The notes: generated by a model not told the origin, from the sequence alone. DNA of 64,000 bases from Chryseobacterium sp. 6424 (GCF_003692615.1 NZ_CP023540.1:1550001-1614000), one strand, 5' to 3'. Shown: positions 1 to 9,943, counted from the stretch's first letter. Translations and numbers: made by a program.

Positions 1-170
1 ACATCATAGATTAACCATTTTCGTTTCAGCAGTAGTACAGGGTGATCGCTAAGGTTTTCGATGGTGATATGGTAGCGGAACACAAAACGGTTCTCTGATG
101 GGAAACTGTTTTTGGCGTCATATTCCGGGTAAACAGAAACTTTAATGTCGAAGGTAATTATAGAGAACAT
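1..170 (-). CDS. apaG: ApaG family protein, 3' end outside window
   Basis: The reading frame starts with ATG at 170 and runs off the left edge, giving about 56 N-terminal residues. It begins MFSIITFDIKVSVYPEYD and contains FRYHITIENLSDHPVLLLKR followed by KWLIYD. This is the characteristic start of ApaG, a small fibronectin-III-like beta-sandwich protein associated in other bacteria with divalent-cation and Ap4A phenotypes. The biochemical role is not settled. The gene lies in the same direction as sucB and is separated from it by a terminator, so it is probably transcribed separately. Confidence 0.8.
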   Translation of the reverse strand, partial: MFSIITFDIKVSVYPEYDAKNSFPSENRFVFRYHITIENLSDHPVLLLKRKWLIYD

Positions 171-196
171 ATCAGCTTGTTTGGTTTGCTGAATAC

Positions 197-224
197 AAAA
201 ATCCCGCCTTTTCGGGCAGGATTT
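197..224 (-). terminator. Rho-independent terminator downstream of sucB
   Basis: Read on the minus strand, AATCCTGCCCG pairs with the G+C-rich CGGGATT arm across an AAAA loop and is followed by a T-rich stretch. It sits between the sucB stop (252) and the apaG start (170), in the right orientation to end the sucA-sucB transcript. Confidence 0.75.
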
Positions 225-251
225 CATAATTTTTATAAATCAGTAATTTGC

Positions 252-1499
252 TTACAGCTCAAGTGCCTTACGCTCATCACCACCCATTAGGATTTCCACT
301 GGGTTGTCGATCGCTTCTTTTACAGCTACCAGGAAGCCTACAGACTCACGGCCGTCAATGATACGGTGGTCATAGGATAATGCCACATACATCATCGGAC
401 GAATCACCACTTGCCCATCAACCGCTACCGGACGCTGAATGATATTGTGCATCCCTAGAATCGCAGATTGTGGCGGATTGATGATTGGCGTAGAAAGCAT
501 TGAGCCAAATACCCCACCGTTGGTAATGGTAAAGGTCCCACCAGTCATTTCATCTACACTGATATTGCCTTCGCGTACCTTGTCAGCAAGCGATTTAATA
601 TTGGCCTCTACCCCTCTGAAAGTCATGTTTTCCGCATTTCTGAGGATTGGCACCATCAGTCCTTTCGGACCAGAAACCGCGATTGAGATATCACAGAATT
701 CGTAATTGTTTTTGAAGTCTCCATCGATGGAAGCATTTACATCCGGGTACATCTGTAACGCTCTGGTCACCGCTTTGGTGAAGAATGACATAAAGCCAAG
801 TCCCACGCCATGCTTCTGCGCGAATTCATCTTTATATTGCTTTCTTATCCTGAAGATTTCAGACATGTCCACTTCATTGAAAGTCGTAAGCATCGCTGTC
901 TCATTCTTAACAGAGACAAGTCTTGCTGCCAGTTTCCGTCTCAGCATTGAAAGTTTAGTCTTAGATATGGCTCTGGAGCCTCCTGTGGAAGATGCGGAAC
1001 CCATTGCCGGAACAGCTGCGGTTTCTGCATCCTGCTTGGTAATTCGGCCGTCTCTTCCCGAACCTGAAACCTGTGCGGCATCAACCCCTTTTTCATCAAG
1101 GATTTTCTTTGCTGCAGGCGAAGGTGTACCAGTAGCATAAGAGGCAGGTTTCTCTGCTTTTTGCTCTTGGATGATAGCTGGTTTTTCCACTACTTTTTCT
1201 TCGGCTTTCGGTGCTTCCGCGTTCTCGGTTTTTGGTGCCGAAGATTCTTCTGGTTTATCAGCAGACATATCAATCAGGCAAACGACCTGCCCAACCTGCA
1301 CCACATCTCCTTCTTCCGCTTTCAGGGTAATGATTCCACTTTGTTCCGCCGGCAGCTCCAGCGTAGCTTTATCTGAATCTACCTCTGCAATAGGCTGATC
1401 TTTTTCAACAAAATCGCCGTCCTTTACCAGCCAAGATGCGATTTCAACTTCGGTAATCGATTCTCCCGGAGACGGGACTTTCATTTCTAATATTGACAT
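252..1499 (-). CDS. sucB: Dihydrolipoamide succinyltransferase, E2 of 2-oxoglutarate dehydrogenase
   Basis: This is the E2 core of the 2-oxoglutarate dehydrogenase complex. It transfers the succinyl group from a lipoyl arm to CoA in the TCA cycle, in the cytoplasm. The 415-aa protein has the full domain order. A lipoyl domain spans about residues 1-77, with the lipoylated lysine K44 in DSDKATLE. A linker rich in Ala, Pro, Glu and Lys is followed by the E1/E3-binding domain ([13 protein letters not shown]...GRDGRI, about 127-162). The acyltransferase domain carries the catalytic HRIIDGRES motif near residue 378. The length is normal for the family. sucA lies 35 bp upstream in the same direction, so the two form an operon. 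Confidence 0.97.
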   Translation of the reverse strand: MSILEMKVPSPGESITEVEIASWLVKDGDFVEKDQPIAEVDSDKATLELPAEQSGIITLKAEEGDVVQVGQVVCLIDMSADKPEESSAPKTENAEAPKAEEKVVEKPAIIQEQKAEKPASYATGTPSPAAKKILDEKGVDAAQVSGSGRDGRITKQDAETAAVPAMGSASSTGGSRAISKTKLSMLRRKLAARLVSVKNETAMLTTFNEVDMSEIFRIRKQYKDEFAQKHGVGLGFMSFFTKAVTRALQMYPDVNASIDGDFKNNYEFCDISIAVSGPKGLMVPILRNAENMTFRGVEANIKSLADKVREGNISVDEMTGGTFTITNGGVFGSMLSTPIINPPQSAILGMHNIIQRPVAVDGQVVIRPMMYVALSYDHRIIDGRESVGFLVAVKEAIDNPVEILMGGDERKALEL

Positions 1500-1534
1500 C
1501 GGGTTTATTTATTTAATTGTTATTCTAAAATTTA

Positions 1535-4336
1535 TTATGCGGTTACCGGGCGTTTCGCAGGTGCATCATTACAGTCAAAAACCTGGTTGATTACATTGTT
1601 CTGGTTACGCTCAAACATCTTGTGACTTCCCGGAGCCGGTGAACCACTGGCTACCGGCGCAATGACCTGAATACCTGTATCGCGAAGGTTACGCAGGATA
1701 TATGCCCAAGCGCCCATGTTTTCCGGTTCTTCCTGTACCCAAAGCAGTTGCTTTTTGGCGGCATATTTCGCAAGGATTCCATCAAGGGTATCTTTATGTA
1801 GCGGGTAAAGTTGCTCTAGTCTTACCAAAGCTACATTATCGCAGTTCAGTTCTTCTTTTTTAGCCAACAGCTCATAATAGATTTTACCCGAACACAGCAC
1901 GAGTTTTTCAACTTTCTCAGGAGTTGCTGTATGGTCATCAATTACGGGCTGGAATGATCCTGAAGCGAAATCCTCCAGCGGAGAGACTACTTTCGGATGT
2001 CTTAATAATGATTTTGGACTCATCACTACAAGAGGCTTACGGAACTTCCATTTCAACTGTCTTCTGAGCAAATGGAAATAGTTAGCTGGCGTAGTAGCAT
2101 TGGCCACAGTCATATTCTCATTGGCACAAAGCCCAAGGAATCTTTCGAGCCTTGCCGAAGAGTGCTCTGCTCCCTGGCCTTCGAAACCGTGTGGAAGCAG
2201 CATGACCAAACCATTCTGGATTTTCCATTTTTCTTCAGCTGCTGCCAGATATTGGTCTACGATAATCTGTGCGCCATTTACGAAGTCACCGAACTGTGCT
2301 TCCCAGATGGTGAGCGTTCTTGGCGATGCCATCGCGTATCCGTAATCAAAGCCTAAGACACCATATTCAGAGAGGTGTGAGTTAAAGATATCGAAGCGGC
2401 TTTCAGAAATCTGTCTCAGCGGGATGTACTCTTCCTCAGTATCTTCGGTCTTAACTACCGCATGACGGTGAGAGAAGGTACCGCGTTCTACATCTTCACC
2501 CGAGATCCGCACATTGTTGCCTTCGGTAAGGAGTGTGGCGTATGCCAACCACTCACCAAGTGCCCAATCAAGGGAGTTGGCTTCAATCATTTTTTTACGG
2601 TTCTCGAATAGACGTGTAATCTTGTTGATGAATTTTTTATCTGAAGGCAGTGTAGACATTTCCACTGCTAGCGCCTTAAGCCTATCCAAGTCAAAACCTG
2701 TATCTACCTGCTGCAACATTTCGCCGCGCGGCGCCATCGCATAATCCTTCCAGTCATCAGCCATGAAGATATCCATGGTATTACGCTCAATTCCTTTAGA
2801 GGCATCAAAATCAGCATCAAGCAGTGTTTTGAATTCCGTCTCCATCTTTTTAAGGATCTCGTCGGACACAATGCCTTCTTTTATGAGTTTTTCCTTGTAG
2901 ATTTCTCTCGGGTTAGGGTGTTTAGAAATGGTTTTATAAAGGTTTGGCTGTGTAAAGCGAGGCTCGTCACCTTCGTTATGACCATATTTACGGTAGCCTA
3001 ACAGATCGATATATACATCTTTACCAAATTCTGCACGGAAGTCGGCCGCAAATTTCATCGCATATACTACCGCTTCTACATCGTCGGCGTTTACGTGCAT
3101 AACCGGGGATTCTGTAACCTTAGCAATATCCGTACAATAGGTGGAAGAACGTGCATCCAGATAGTTGGTTGTAAATGAAACTTGGTTATTGATCACAATA
3201 TGGATAGTTCCGCCAGTTTTATAGCCATCCAAGGTCATCATTTGGGCAATTTCGTACACAATCCCCTGTCCCGCAATCGCACCATCACCATGGATGACGA
3301 TTGGCAATACTTTTTTGTAGTCTTTATATTTATCATCCACCTTCGCACGGCAGATCCCTTCTACAAGTGCTGCAACAGTTTCGAGGTGTGATGGGTTCGG
3401 CGTCAGATTAATCGCTACTTCCTCCCCAGAAGCGGTCTTCACCACTTTGGAGGAGCCCAGGTGATACTTCACGTCACCGGAAAACACATCTTCCTCAAAT
3501 TCTTTGCCTTCAAATTCTGAAAAGATCTGTTTGTAAGATTTACCGAAAATATTGGTCAGCACATTCAGTCTGCCACGGTGCGCCATACCCAACACCACCT
3601 CATCTACGCCCAACTGAGATGAACGGCTGATGAGCTGGTCTAAGGCCGGAATAAGGCATTCGCCACCTTCGAGCGAAAATCTCTTCTGTCCGACGAATTT
3701 GGTATGCAAATAATTCTCAAACGCTACTGCCTGATTGAGTTTCTGTAGAATTTCTGTCTTTTCTTCGGTGGTAAGCTGCGGTTGGTTTTCATTAACCTGC
3801 AACCACTTGCGGATGAAAGTTTTTTCTTCCACCTTGTTAATGTGCATATATTCTACACCTACCGATTCGCAATAGATCTTCTCGAGGTGATTGATGATCT
3901 CCTGCAAAGTTGCAGCTTCGGAAAGTCCGGTTTCGATGGCTGAATTAAATTTTACACCCAGATCCGACTGTGACAGCCCAAAATTCTCAATCGCAAGCGT
4001 AGGTTCGTAATTGCGGCGTGCCCGAACGGGATTGGTGTTGGTGAACAAATGCCCTCTGTGTCGGTAAGCTTCAATTAAATTGAGAACCTTGAATTCTTTT
4101 TTTATTTCATCCGGAACCTGACCTTGCGAAGCGGCTTGGGTCGCTGCCTGAACTACCGGTGCCACTGTTGCCACAGCTGGTTCGTGCTCATCCCCGTAAT
4201 TTTCAAGCGCAAAATCAAATCCCTGGAAAAATGCTTTCCAGGAAGGCTCTAAACTATCGGGATATTTTAAATATTGTTGGTATAAGTCTTCTATCAACTG
4301 CGAATGTGCAGCATTCAAAAATGAAAATTTGTCCAT
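1535..4336 (-). CDS. sucA: 2-oxoglutarate dehydrogenase E1 component
   Basis: This is the thiamine-diphosphate-dependent E1 subunit that decarboxylates 2-oxoglutarate and passes the succinyl group to the lipoyl arm of SucB. At 933 aa it has the usual size. It opens with the family's N-terminal helix (FLNAAHSQLIEDLYQQYLKYP). The ThDP/Mg site is visible as HGDGAIAGQGIVYE, and GHNEGDEPRFTQP and the VLGMAHRGRLNVL segment are also present. It is the first gene of the sucA-sucB operon. Its start at 4336 is supported by the conserved N-terminus and by stop codons upstream. Confidence 0.97.
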   Translation of the reverse strand: MDKFSFLNAAHSQLIEDLYQQYLKYPDSLEPSWKAFFQGFDFALENYGDEHEPAVATVAPVVQAATQAASQGQVPDEIKKEFKVLNLIEAYRHRGHLFTNTNPVRARRNYEPTLAIENFGLSQSDLGVKFNSAIETGLSEAATLQEIINHLEKIYCESVGVEYMHINKVEEKTFIRKWLQVNENQPQLTTEEKTEILQKLNQAVAFENYLHTKFVGQKRFSLEGGECLIPALDQLISRSSQLGVDEVVLGMAHRGRLNVLTNIFGKSYKQIFSEFEGKEFEEDVFSGDVKYHLGSSKVVKTASGEEVAINLTPNPSHLETVAALVEGICRAKVDDKYKDYKKVLPIVIHGDGAIAGQGIVYEIAQMMTLDGYKTGGTIHIVINNQVSFTTNYLDARSSTYCTDIAKVTESPVMHVNADDVEAVVYAMKFAADFRAEFGKDVYIDLLGYRKYGHNEGDEPRFTQPNLYKTISKHPNPREIYKEKLIKEGIVSDEILKKMETEFKTLLDADFDASKGIERNTMDIFMADDWKDYAMAPRGEMLQQVDTGFDLDRLKALAVEMSTLPSDKKFINKITRLFENRKKMIEANSLDWALGEWLAYATLLTEGNNVRISGEDVERGTFSHRHAVVKTEDTEEEYIPLRQISESRFDIFNSHLSEYGVLGFDYGYAMASPRTLTIWEAQFGDFVNGAQIIVDQYLAAAEEKWKIQNGLVMLLPHGFEGQGAEHSSARLERFLGLCANENMTVANATTPANYFHLLRRQLKWKFRKPLVVMSPKSLLRHPKVVSPLEDFASGSFQPVIDDHTATPEKVEKLVLCSGKIYYELLAKKEELNCDNVALVRLEQLYPLHKDTLDGILAKYAAKKQLLWVQEEPENMGAWAYILRNLRDTGIQVIAPVASGSPAPGSHKMFERNQNNVINQVFDCNDAPAKRPVTA

Positions 4337-4432
4337 TATTTACAGATTAACTGTTGTTTTTTATTTAAAACACAAATTTAGCAAAAATATATGAAGTAAA
4401 TGCCCAAGATGATTATTAAAATGACCGGAAAA

Positions 4433-5470
4433 TCACCGGAAAACGGGCAATGAGAATTTTATGAGCGTATGCCTTTCCTCCGTAGGGTTTTCCAGGAAAG
4501 TCTGGTGCAGTTCGCCGGTTCGTAAAGTGTCTTTTCTGGCTTTTGCAAGTAACTGTTGAATGGCCTTTGCACGCCCCGAATATGGTCCTTGATAATAAAT
4601 AACATAGTTGCGCGACGGGTTTACCGTACGAAAGTTGAAATTATTATCGGAAATCCCCACTCTTTTCGAAATCGGGAAGCCATAAAAGTAGGAAACTTCC
4701 TTGTCTTTGTAATTATGCGCAGTGGTGATGAGTACCGGTTCACCAAACTCATCGTCTTTTTTTGCCAAGTCCATCTGAATGAAATTCAGTGTTTTATTAT
4801 GATTCAGCACGATATTGCGGAACAGCACATCGCGGCCATTTTTTGTGGTGACATTAACGCCCAAAAGCAACTGCCCCTCGCGCTGTTCTACCATCACGCT
4901 GTCGAACTTCAGGTTTTCGCGCTGTTGCTCTTTCTGTACTTTATTACCCAGCATGGCGTGTAAGGCTTTCATGCTTCTGTCAATATTTCCTACGACATCT
5001 TCTTCCGAAAGAAATTCCAAAGAACGCTTCAGCCATGTCTGCTGTGGAATGTGAACCGCCCAGGTTACCGATGTGCTGTTACCTTGGGCTTTGAATTTAA
5101 GATCAATTAAAACAGGTTTTTCTTCGTAGCCACGATAAAGTTGGTAACGCAAAGTGTGTTTGGGATTGGCGTAACGCAGGAAAAACTCGCCAAAGACATC
5201 GTTGTTTTTCCGGTCCTGATAACGCATTGAACTGCCCTGCCCTTCGTACGGACTAAAAAAACTGAAGCTAAGATCTTTATTATCTGAAAAATAAGTATTC
5301 CACCGCGTGAAATGCTGTAGGTTTGAAAACTGCGGATATACCCGTTCAACCGGATAGTTGATCTGCTTCTGTATGGTAAAGGTCTCACTCTCCTCCACCC
5401 AGTTTGTTGATATGGCATATACGGCCAACAGTAAGATCATGGCAATAGTGCCAAATTTTATCCAGCGCAT
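4433..5470 (-). CDS. Membrane-anchored SRPBCC plus GyrI-like effector-binding domain protein
   Basis: The 345-aa protein has one N-terminal transmembrane segment (about residues 6-22). An SRPBCC/START-like fold follows at about 30-175 (QKQINYPVERVYPQFSNLQHFTRWN; later VTWAVHIPQQTW). The C-terminal part (about 180-345) resembles GyrI-like effector-binding domains, ending with a YYQGPYSGRAKAIQQL segment. Such proteins are predicted to bind small hydrophobic ligands, but none can be assigned. It lies between sucA and glgC in the same direction, with 60-100 bp gaps. It probably has its own transcript because a terminator stands just upstream of it at 5494-5522. Confidence 0.7.
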   Translation of the reverse strand: MRWIKFGTIAMILLLAVYAISTNWVEESETFTIQKQINYPVERVYPQFSNLQHFTRWNTYFSDNKDLSFSFFSPYEGQGSSMRYQDRKNNDVFGEFFLRYANPKHTLRYQLYRGYEEKPVLIDLKFKAQGNSTSVTWAVHIPQQTWLKRSLEFLSEEDVVGNIDRSMKALHAMLGNKVQKEQQRENLKFDSVMVEQREGQLLLGVNVTTKNGRDVLFRNIVLNHNKTLNFIQMDLAKKDDEFGEPVLITTAHNYKDKEVSYFYGFPISKRVGISDNNFNFRTVNPSRNYVIYYQGPYSGRAKAIQQLLAKARKDTLRTGELHQTFLENPTEERHTLIKFSLPVFR

Positions 5471-5493
5471 AAAGGCAAAAATACAAAATCTGA

Positions 5494-5522
5494 ATAAAAA
5501 AACGGCAGCGAAGTGCTACCGT
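5494..5522 (-). terminator. Rho-independent terminator downstream of glgC
   Basis: On the minus strand, ACGGTAGC and GCTGCCGT form an 8-bp stem with one G-U pair around the loop ACTTC, directly followed by a run of seven T. It is placed immediately after the glgC stop codon. Confidence 0.85.
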
Positions 5523-5533
5523 ATAATCGATTG

Positions 5534-6802
5534 TTATGGAATGATGGTCCCTGGGGGAATAACTGCGTTCTTCTTGACGACTACAATGCCATCTTTAATG
5601 GAATATGTATCAAAATCGCCGTCTGGCAGGTCTTTACTTCCCAAAATCCGCACGTTGTCGCCAATGCTGCAGTTTTTATCAAGAATTGCCCGCTCAATGT
5701 AGCAGTATTTCCCTACACCGAGGTTGGGACAGCCATGCTGGTCGTTATTGACGATCTCATCGGTATTCTGGTAATAATCGGCGCCCATCATATAGGTGTT
5801 CACCAATGTACTGCCTTTATCGATGCGGCTACGGTTACCGACGATAGAATTCTCAATCTTATCGGCCATCACCACACAGCCATCACCAAATATAGCCTTG
5901 CTCACGTAAGAGCCTAGAATTTTAGACGGTGGCAACATCCTGGCGCGTGTATAGATTGGAGAATGCCCGAATAAATTAAATTTAGGCAAATCCTGCGTCA
6001 GTTCAAGGTTAGCGTCGAAGAAGGATTGTATGGTCCCAATGTCCGTCCAATACCCATCATATTGGAAACTCATTATCTTGTATTTGCCGATAGCGTTCGG
6101 GATGAGTTCACCACCGAAATCATCACCAGGATCGCTGTCAAATATTTTTTTGAGCATGTTACGGCTGAAAACATAGATCCCCATGGACGCCAGATATTCC
6201 TTTCCTTCAGACCTGCTTTTATCAGAAACTTCTGATTTCCATTCCCCAAGGATGTCTGGTGAAGGCTTCTCAACAAATGAAGTAATATTGCCGTCGTCAT
6301 CAGCCTTCAAGATACCGAAACCCGGCGCGTCATGCGCATTCACCGGAATGGTCGCAATGGTGATATCGCTTTCATTGACGCAGTGATAATCTATCAGCTC
6401 ACGGAAATCCATCTGATACAATTGGTCACCAGAAAGGATCAGGATATAATCATATTCATATTTGGTAAGATGCTTCATGGATTGCCGTACCGCATCGGCG
6501 GTGCCTTGGTACCACTTATCATTCTCAATATTCTGCTCGGCCGCCAAAATATCTACAAAACCACGGCTGAAGATATCAAAATGATAAGAATTTTTGATAT
6601 GTGAATTTAAAGAAGCTGAATTAAACTGGGTTAGTACTAAAATTCGGTTAAAGCCAGAATTAAGACAGTTGGAAATCGGAATATCCACCAAACGGTATTT
6701 ACCGGCGATAGGAACTGCGGGTTTGGAGCGTGAGTAAGTAAGTGGAAATAACCGCGAACCGCGGCCACCACCAAGCACAATAGAAATTACGCTGGGTTTC
6801 AT
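5534..6802 (-). CDS. glgC: Glucose-1-phosphate adenylyltransferase (ADP-glucose pyrophosphorylase)
   Basis: This enzyme makes ADP-glucose from ATP and glucose-1-phosphate, the committed step of glycogen synthesis. The 422-aa protein shows the nucleotidyltransferase signature LGGGRGSRLFPLT at the N-terminus, then SKPAVPIAGKYRLVDIPISN, GTADAVRQ and LSGDQLYQMD. A C-terminal left-handed beta-helix of hexapeptide-like repeats (about 300-422) mediates assembly in this family. The length is standard. No other glycogen gene is adjacent in this window. Confidence 0.95.
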   Translation of the reverse strand: MKPSVISIVLGGGRGSRLFPLTYSRSKPAVPIAGKYRLVDIPISNCLNSGFNRILVLTQFNSASLNSHIKNSYHFDIFSRGFVDILAAEQNIENDKWYQGTADAVRQSMKHLTKYEYDYILILSGDQLYQMDFRELIDYHCVNESDITIATIPVNAHDAPGFGILKADDDGNITSFVEKPSPDILGEWKSEVSDKSRSEGKEYLASMGIYVFSRNMLKKIFDSDPGDDFGGELIPNAIGKYKIMSFQYDGYWTDIGTIQSFFDANLELTQDLPKFNLFGHSPIYTRARMLPPSKILGSYVSKAIFGDGCVVMADKIENSIVGNRSRIDKGSTLVNTYMMGADYYQNTDEIVNNDQHGCPNLGVGKYCYIERAILDKNCSIGDNVRILGSKDLPDGDFDTYSIKDGIVVVKKNAVIPPGTIIP

Positions 6803-7119
6803 AGTTCTTTTTTTAATGGGTTTATGTCTGAAACAGCCTTAAAGCCTTATAGATTTCTGCGTAAAAAGCCAATAATCATGGTCTGTATCAGTTGCTTTTC
6901 CCTATCAAATACAGCACCGAAATACTTTTGATAAGGTGATTTTTATCATTTTTCAGGCAGAAGCTATAAGTCTTTTTAACGGACCTCAGGCAGAACTGTT
7001 TGTAAAGCGTTAACAATAAGTCCTGTTATACCGATAATTTTTCATAAAGATATAAATAATTTACGCTATGTAACGCTTGAGCCTCTTTGGTTGTCTAATT
7101 AATATTAACTGATAATCAA
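6803..7119. other. Divergent intergenic region glgC / outer membrane protein
   Basis: This 317-bp region separates two divergently transcribed genes and must carry both promoters. I see no gene, no strong inverted repeat and no clear Bacteroidetes TAnnTTTG box that I would commit to. Confidence 0.5.
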
Positions 7120-9282
7120 ATGAACAAAACTATTATTATCGCCGCACTGCTTTGTGGTGTGATTACCCAAGCGCAGGAAAGCAAGACTGATACTGCCAAA
7201 ACTGAAAATATAAAAGAAGTGGTGGTGATCGCCCGCAAACCTACGATTGAGAATAAAGCCGACCGCACCGTTTTTAATGTGGCTAACAGCGCTATCCTCA
7301 CCGGAAATTCTACTTGGGATGTACTGCGAATGACGCCCTTGGTGAATATTGATAATAATGATAACGTACAGGCAGAAGGCAGTAGCGTGACGGTGTACAT
7401 TAACGACAGAAAATCGGTTTTTACAGGGAAGGAGCTGAAGGAATATCTAAAAACCATCCCTGCGGACAATCTTATGAAGATTGAAGTCATCACGACCCCG
7501 TCAGCGAAATATGAAACTCCCGGCGCCGTCATCAATATTGTTTTGAAAAAGAATGAAAATGAAGGCTTAAAGGGCAGTGTTACCATGAATAATTCGCAGA
7601 GTTCCAAAAACTCTCAGTCATCAAGCCTTAATCTCAATTATCACAGAAAAAAAATTACACAGTCGCTGAGCGCAAGCTTCAATAACAGTAATAGTTTGCA
7701 GAGTTCGTATAACGAGAACCTGATTTACGCGGACCGTTCGCTAACCAAAATTAATACCGTCAACAACAGCAACTGGCAATCGCCTTCCGCATCGTCCTCC
7801 ACAGAGTTCGAACTTGATGATAAAAACAATATAGGACTGGTGATGCAATATTATGGCTCTGAAAGCACCGCAACTTCTGAGGCAAAAGGAGAATATTACC
7901 TAAACGATTTGCTACAAAACTATTACACTAAAAATGTAAACTCTAAAGGCCACAACCATTTTATCGGCAGCAATATTTTTTACAAATACTACGATAAGGA
8001 AAAGAACAAGATACTTGATTTGAACGCAGGCATCAACTACGAAAGCCGCGACAACAACAGCCTACACTCCACCATACTAAGTACACCAGCTTATGAGGAT
8101 ATAAAAACCCTTTCTGATGACCAAAACCGCGAATATTATCTGAAACTCGACTATTCACAACCTGTAGGAAAGGCTGGGGACCAACTTGAATTCGGTGGGA
8201 AAACAAGTTTCCGTAACAATGTAATGCCCTATGAATACTTTAATGATGTAAACAACAACTGGATCACTGACGCCACAAGAAGCAATACGTTTCATTACCT
8301 TGAAAACCTGAGTTCAGCCTATGCTAATTTCAGTAAGACTTTCTTTAAAAAATTTGAAACCCGCATCGGACTAAGGTATGAATACATCAATTTCACTGTA
8401 AAACAAGAGGTCGGAAATATCGAAAAGAAAGAGTCCTATGGGACGCTGCTGCCAGATTTATTGATAAAATATTCCTTCAACGAGAATTACAATATAACAG
8501 CTACATACAAACACAGCCTTTGGCGACCTTGGTACACTGAATTTAACCCGTTCCTGATGCCTGCAGAAAACGGAACCTATTACCGCGGAAATATGGAGCT
8601 ACAGCCAAATCCTAACGACAGGTTCGGGCTGAAACTGGGACTATACAAGAAATACTTTATTGCGGCTAACTTTTCTACAACTAACCAAGATTACTGGACT
8701 TCTTACTCTATCGAAGACGGAAATACTATCCTGATGCCTACCACTTATTATGGGCGGGTAAATAATTACTCCGTTTATGCCAATACCAACCAAAGCTTCC
8801 TTAAAAACAAACTGAACATCAATCTTAATTTAGGAGTTTCATATACAGACAACAGCGATTTCAAGCAGCGAAATAATTTTGTGGGTATGAAGGAATATAT
8901 CACCAACTTCAGTGGCTCTTCTAATTTTTCGTACACCAATCTTTTCAACAAAAACATCAACCTAAATGGCTGGGTGGGCGTACACTCCCAGAACTGGGGA
9001 AATTCGGTAGGTAATAAAATGAACGTGTTTCACAGCATCGGCGCCACTAAGATCTTCCCCAAAACACAAATGGAAGCCGGCATCCGCCTGAATAACATCT
9101 TCCGCAGACCCGGAAACGATTTTGTCAGCTATTCCCCGATCGGCGCCTTCAAAAATGTAGGAAAATGGGACTGGTACGGGCTAAATGTATCGTTTGTGAA
9201 ACGGTTCGGCAATCAAAAAGTAAAAGAAAGCACCAAACAAAATGTAGAAAAAGAAAGCGGCGGCGGAAAAAGCAATAATTAG
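7120..9282 (+). CDS. Outer membrane beta-barrel family protein (TonB-receptor-like)
   Basis: The 720-aa protein starts with a signal peptide (MNKTIIIAALLCGVITQAQ). A plug-like domain follows at about 30-145, with SSVTVYINDRKSVFTGKELKEYL and VITTPSAKYETPGAVINIVLKK. A long Asn/Tyr/aromatic-rich C-terminal region has alternating beta-strand character, as in the OMP_b-brl_3 family. These proteins sit in the outer membrane. Most are of unknown substrate, and no SusD-like partner is adjacent. No N-terminal carboxypeptidase-regulatory-like domain is evident, so this is a short form. A hairpin after the stop codon suggests a monocistronic unit. Confidence 0.85.
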   Translation: MNKTIIIAALLCGVITQAQESKTDTAKTENIKEVVVIARKPTIENKADRTVFNVANSAILTGNSTWDVLRMTPLVNIDNNDNVQAEGSSVTVYINDRKSVFTGKELKEYLKTIPADNLMKIEVITTPSAKYETPGAVINIVLKKNENEGLKGSVTMNNSQSSKNSQSSSLNLNYHRKKITQSLSASFNNSNSLQSSYNENLIYADRSLTKINTVNNSNWQSPSASSSTEFELDDKNNIGLVMQYYGSESTATSEAKGEYYLNDLLQNYYTKNVNSKGHNHFIGSNIFYKYYDKEKNKILDLNAGINYESRDNNSLHSTILSTPAYEDIKTLSDDQNREYYLKLDYSQPVGKAGDQLEFGGKTSFRNNVMPYEYFNDVNNNWITDATRSNTFHYLENLSSAYANFSKTFFKKFETRIGLRYEYINFTVKQEVGNIEKKESYGTLLPDLLIKYSFNENYNITATYKHSLWRPWYTEFNPFLMPAENGTYYRGNMELQPNPNDRFGLKLGLYKKYFIAANFSTTNQDYWTSYSIEDGNTILMPTTYYGRVNNYSVYANTNQSFLKNKLNINLNLGVSYTDNSDFKQRNNFVGMKEYITNFSGSSNFSYTNLFNKNINLNGWVGVHSQNWGNSVGNKMNVFHSIGATKIFPKTQMEAGIRLNNIFRRPGNDFVSYSPIGAFKNVGKWDWYGLNVSFVKRFGNQKVKESTKQNVEKESGGGKSNN

Positions 9283-9307
9283 CCGATAACCACCATAAAA
9301 TTATTTA

Positions 9308-9340
9308 AGCTCTTTAGATTGTTTTATCTAAAGGGCTTTA
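9308..9340 (+). terminator. Hairpin terminator after outer membrane protein gene
   Basis: AGCTCTTTAGAT and ATCTAAAGGGCT form 12-bp arms with one G-U pair around a TGTTTT loop, followed by a short T-rich stretch, 25 bp after the stop codon. The weak U-run lowers certainty. Confidence 0.6.
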
Positions 9341-9573
9341 TATTACTTTCCCTCGCCTTTCGGATTGGTAATTCCTGTTTTTCTGAAATTCGGTATCCTT
9401 TTTTTCAAGGAACACCACTTTCAGGAAGATATTTTTTGTACACTGCGCAAATACCAAAACGGGACAGAAATCTAAAAAAAGGGGTCTTTTTCAGTTTAGC
9501 AAAAAAATTGGGACACCGAATTGGACATCTGATCCTTGCGTTATATTGCCGTATTATGCATTTTGCAAAAAAG

Positions 9574-9610
9574 AAAAACCCTCTGAATACACAAGATTCA
9601 AAGGGTTTTT
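9574..9610. terminator. Bidirectional hairpin next to the tRNA-like remnant
   Basis: AAAAACCCTCTGAAT and ATTCAAAGGGTTTTT form long arms with one mismatch around ACACAAG. There is an A-run on one side and a T-run on the other, so it could terminate from either direction. It lies 24 bp 3' (on the minus strand) of the tRNA-like sequence, as expected for a tRNA terminator. Confidence 0.65.
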
Positions 9611-9633
9611 GTAGCAATTTATGCTTTTGCAAA

Positions 9634-9708
9634 GCGATCCGGACGGGACTCGAACCCGTCTCGTCATGCATGACGAGATGACAGGGCGGCATTATAACCA
9701 CTGATTAA
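9634..9708 (-). pseudogene. tRNA-Asp-like remnant with intact T arm and 3' acceptor
   Basis: On the minus strand, the segment CAGTGGTTATAATGCCGCC followed by CTGTCAT resembles the D-arm-to-anticodon half of a tRNA-Asp(GUC). ACGGGTTCGAGTCCCGT followed by CCGGATCGC is a perfect T arm and 3' acceptor strand. The 5' acceptor strand (expected GATCCGG) is absent. The 3' anticodon stem and variable loop are replaced by an 18-bp palindrome, CTCGTCATGCATGACGAG. It therefore cannot fold as a working tRNA. The 5' half doubles as the end of the GIY-YIG gene. I read it as a tRNA damaged by integration events. Confidence 0.5.
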
Positions 9709-9936
9709 TTTTAGAATGGAGGTCCTGTTCAGTCGTTTTAAGCGTTTCTCCTCTATTAGGGCCTCCTTCTTGGTTTGATAAGCTGCTGTATAAACAATTT
9801 TCCAGTCACGTGCGGAAGAGGTGAATTTATGTAAGCCTTTCAGATGATATTCGAGACGTTGAGATACATCTGTTGAAAATCCCTTGTTATAGACATCTAA
9901 TTCTGCCGAATACAATATGTAAACAAAATAAGGCAT
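9664..9936 (-). CDS. GIY-YIG nuclease family protein
   Basis: This 90-aa protein has the single-domain GIY-YIG fold. It has the first strand FVYILYS, followed by VYNKGFSTDVSQRLEYH where the usual second YxG is replaced by Y-N-K-G. It then has a basic helix with KKEALIEEKRLKRLNR. I chose ATG at 9936 rather than the in-frame TTG six bases upstream. Small stand-alone GIY-YIG proteins are common in Bacteroidetes next to tRNA genes, and their role is unknown. The last 15 codons overlap the tRNA-like remnant, so the C-terminus may be a product of the junction. Confidence 0.75.
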   Translation of the reverse strand: MPYFVYILYSAELDVYNKGFSTDVSQRLEYHLKGLHKFTSSARDWKIVYTAAYQTKKEALIEEKRLKRLNRTSILKLISGYNAALSSRHA

Positions 9937-9943
9937 ATACAAA

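Noticed and set aside
439..1398. Plus-strand ORFs opposite sucB
   Set aside because: They are antisense shadows of a complete, well-known gene. Many similar shadows lie opposite sucA, glgC, traG and other long genes.
9319..9701. Overlapping ORFs of 98-120 aa on both strands
   Set aside because: They run through two terminator hairpins and the tRNA-like remnant, and have no recognisable protein character.
9634..9708. Functional tRNA-Asp
   Set aside because: The 5' acceptor strand and the 3' side of the anticodon stem are missing and an 18-bp palindrome replaces them. No cloverleaf can be drawn.
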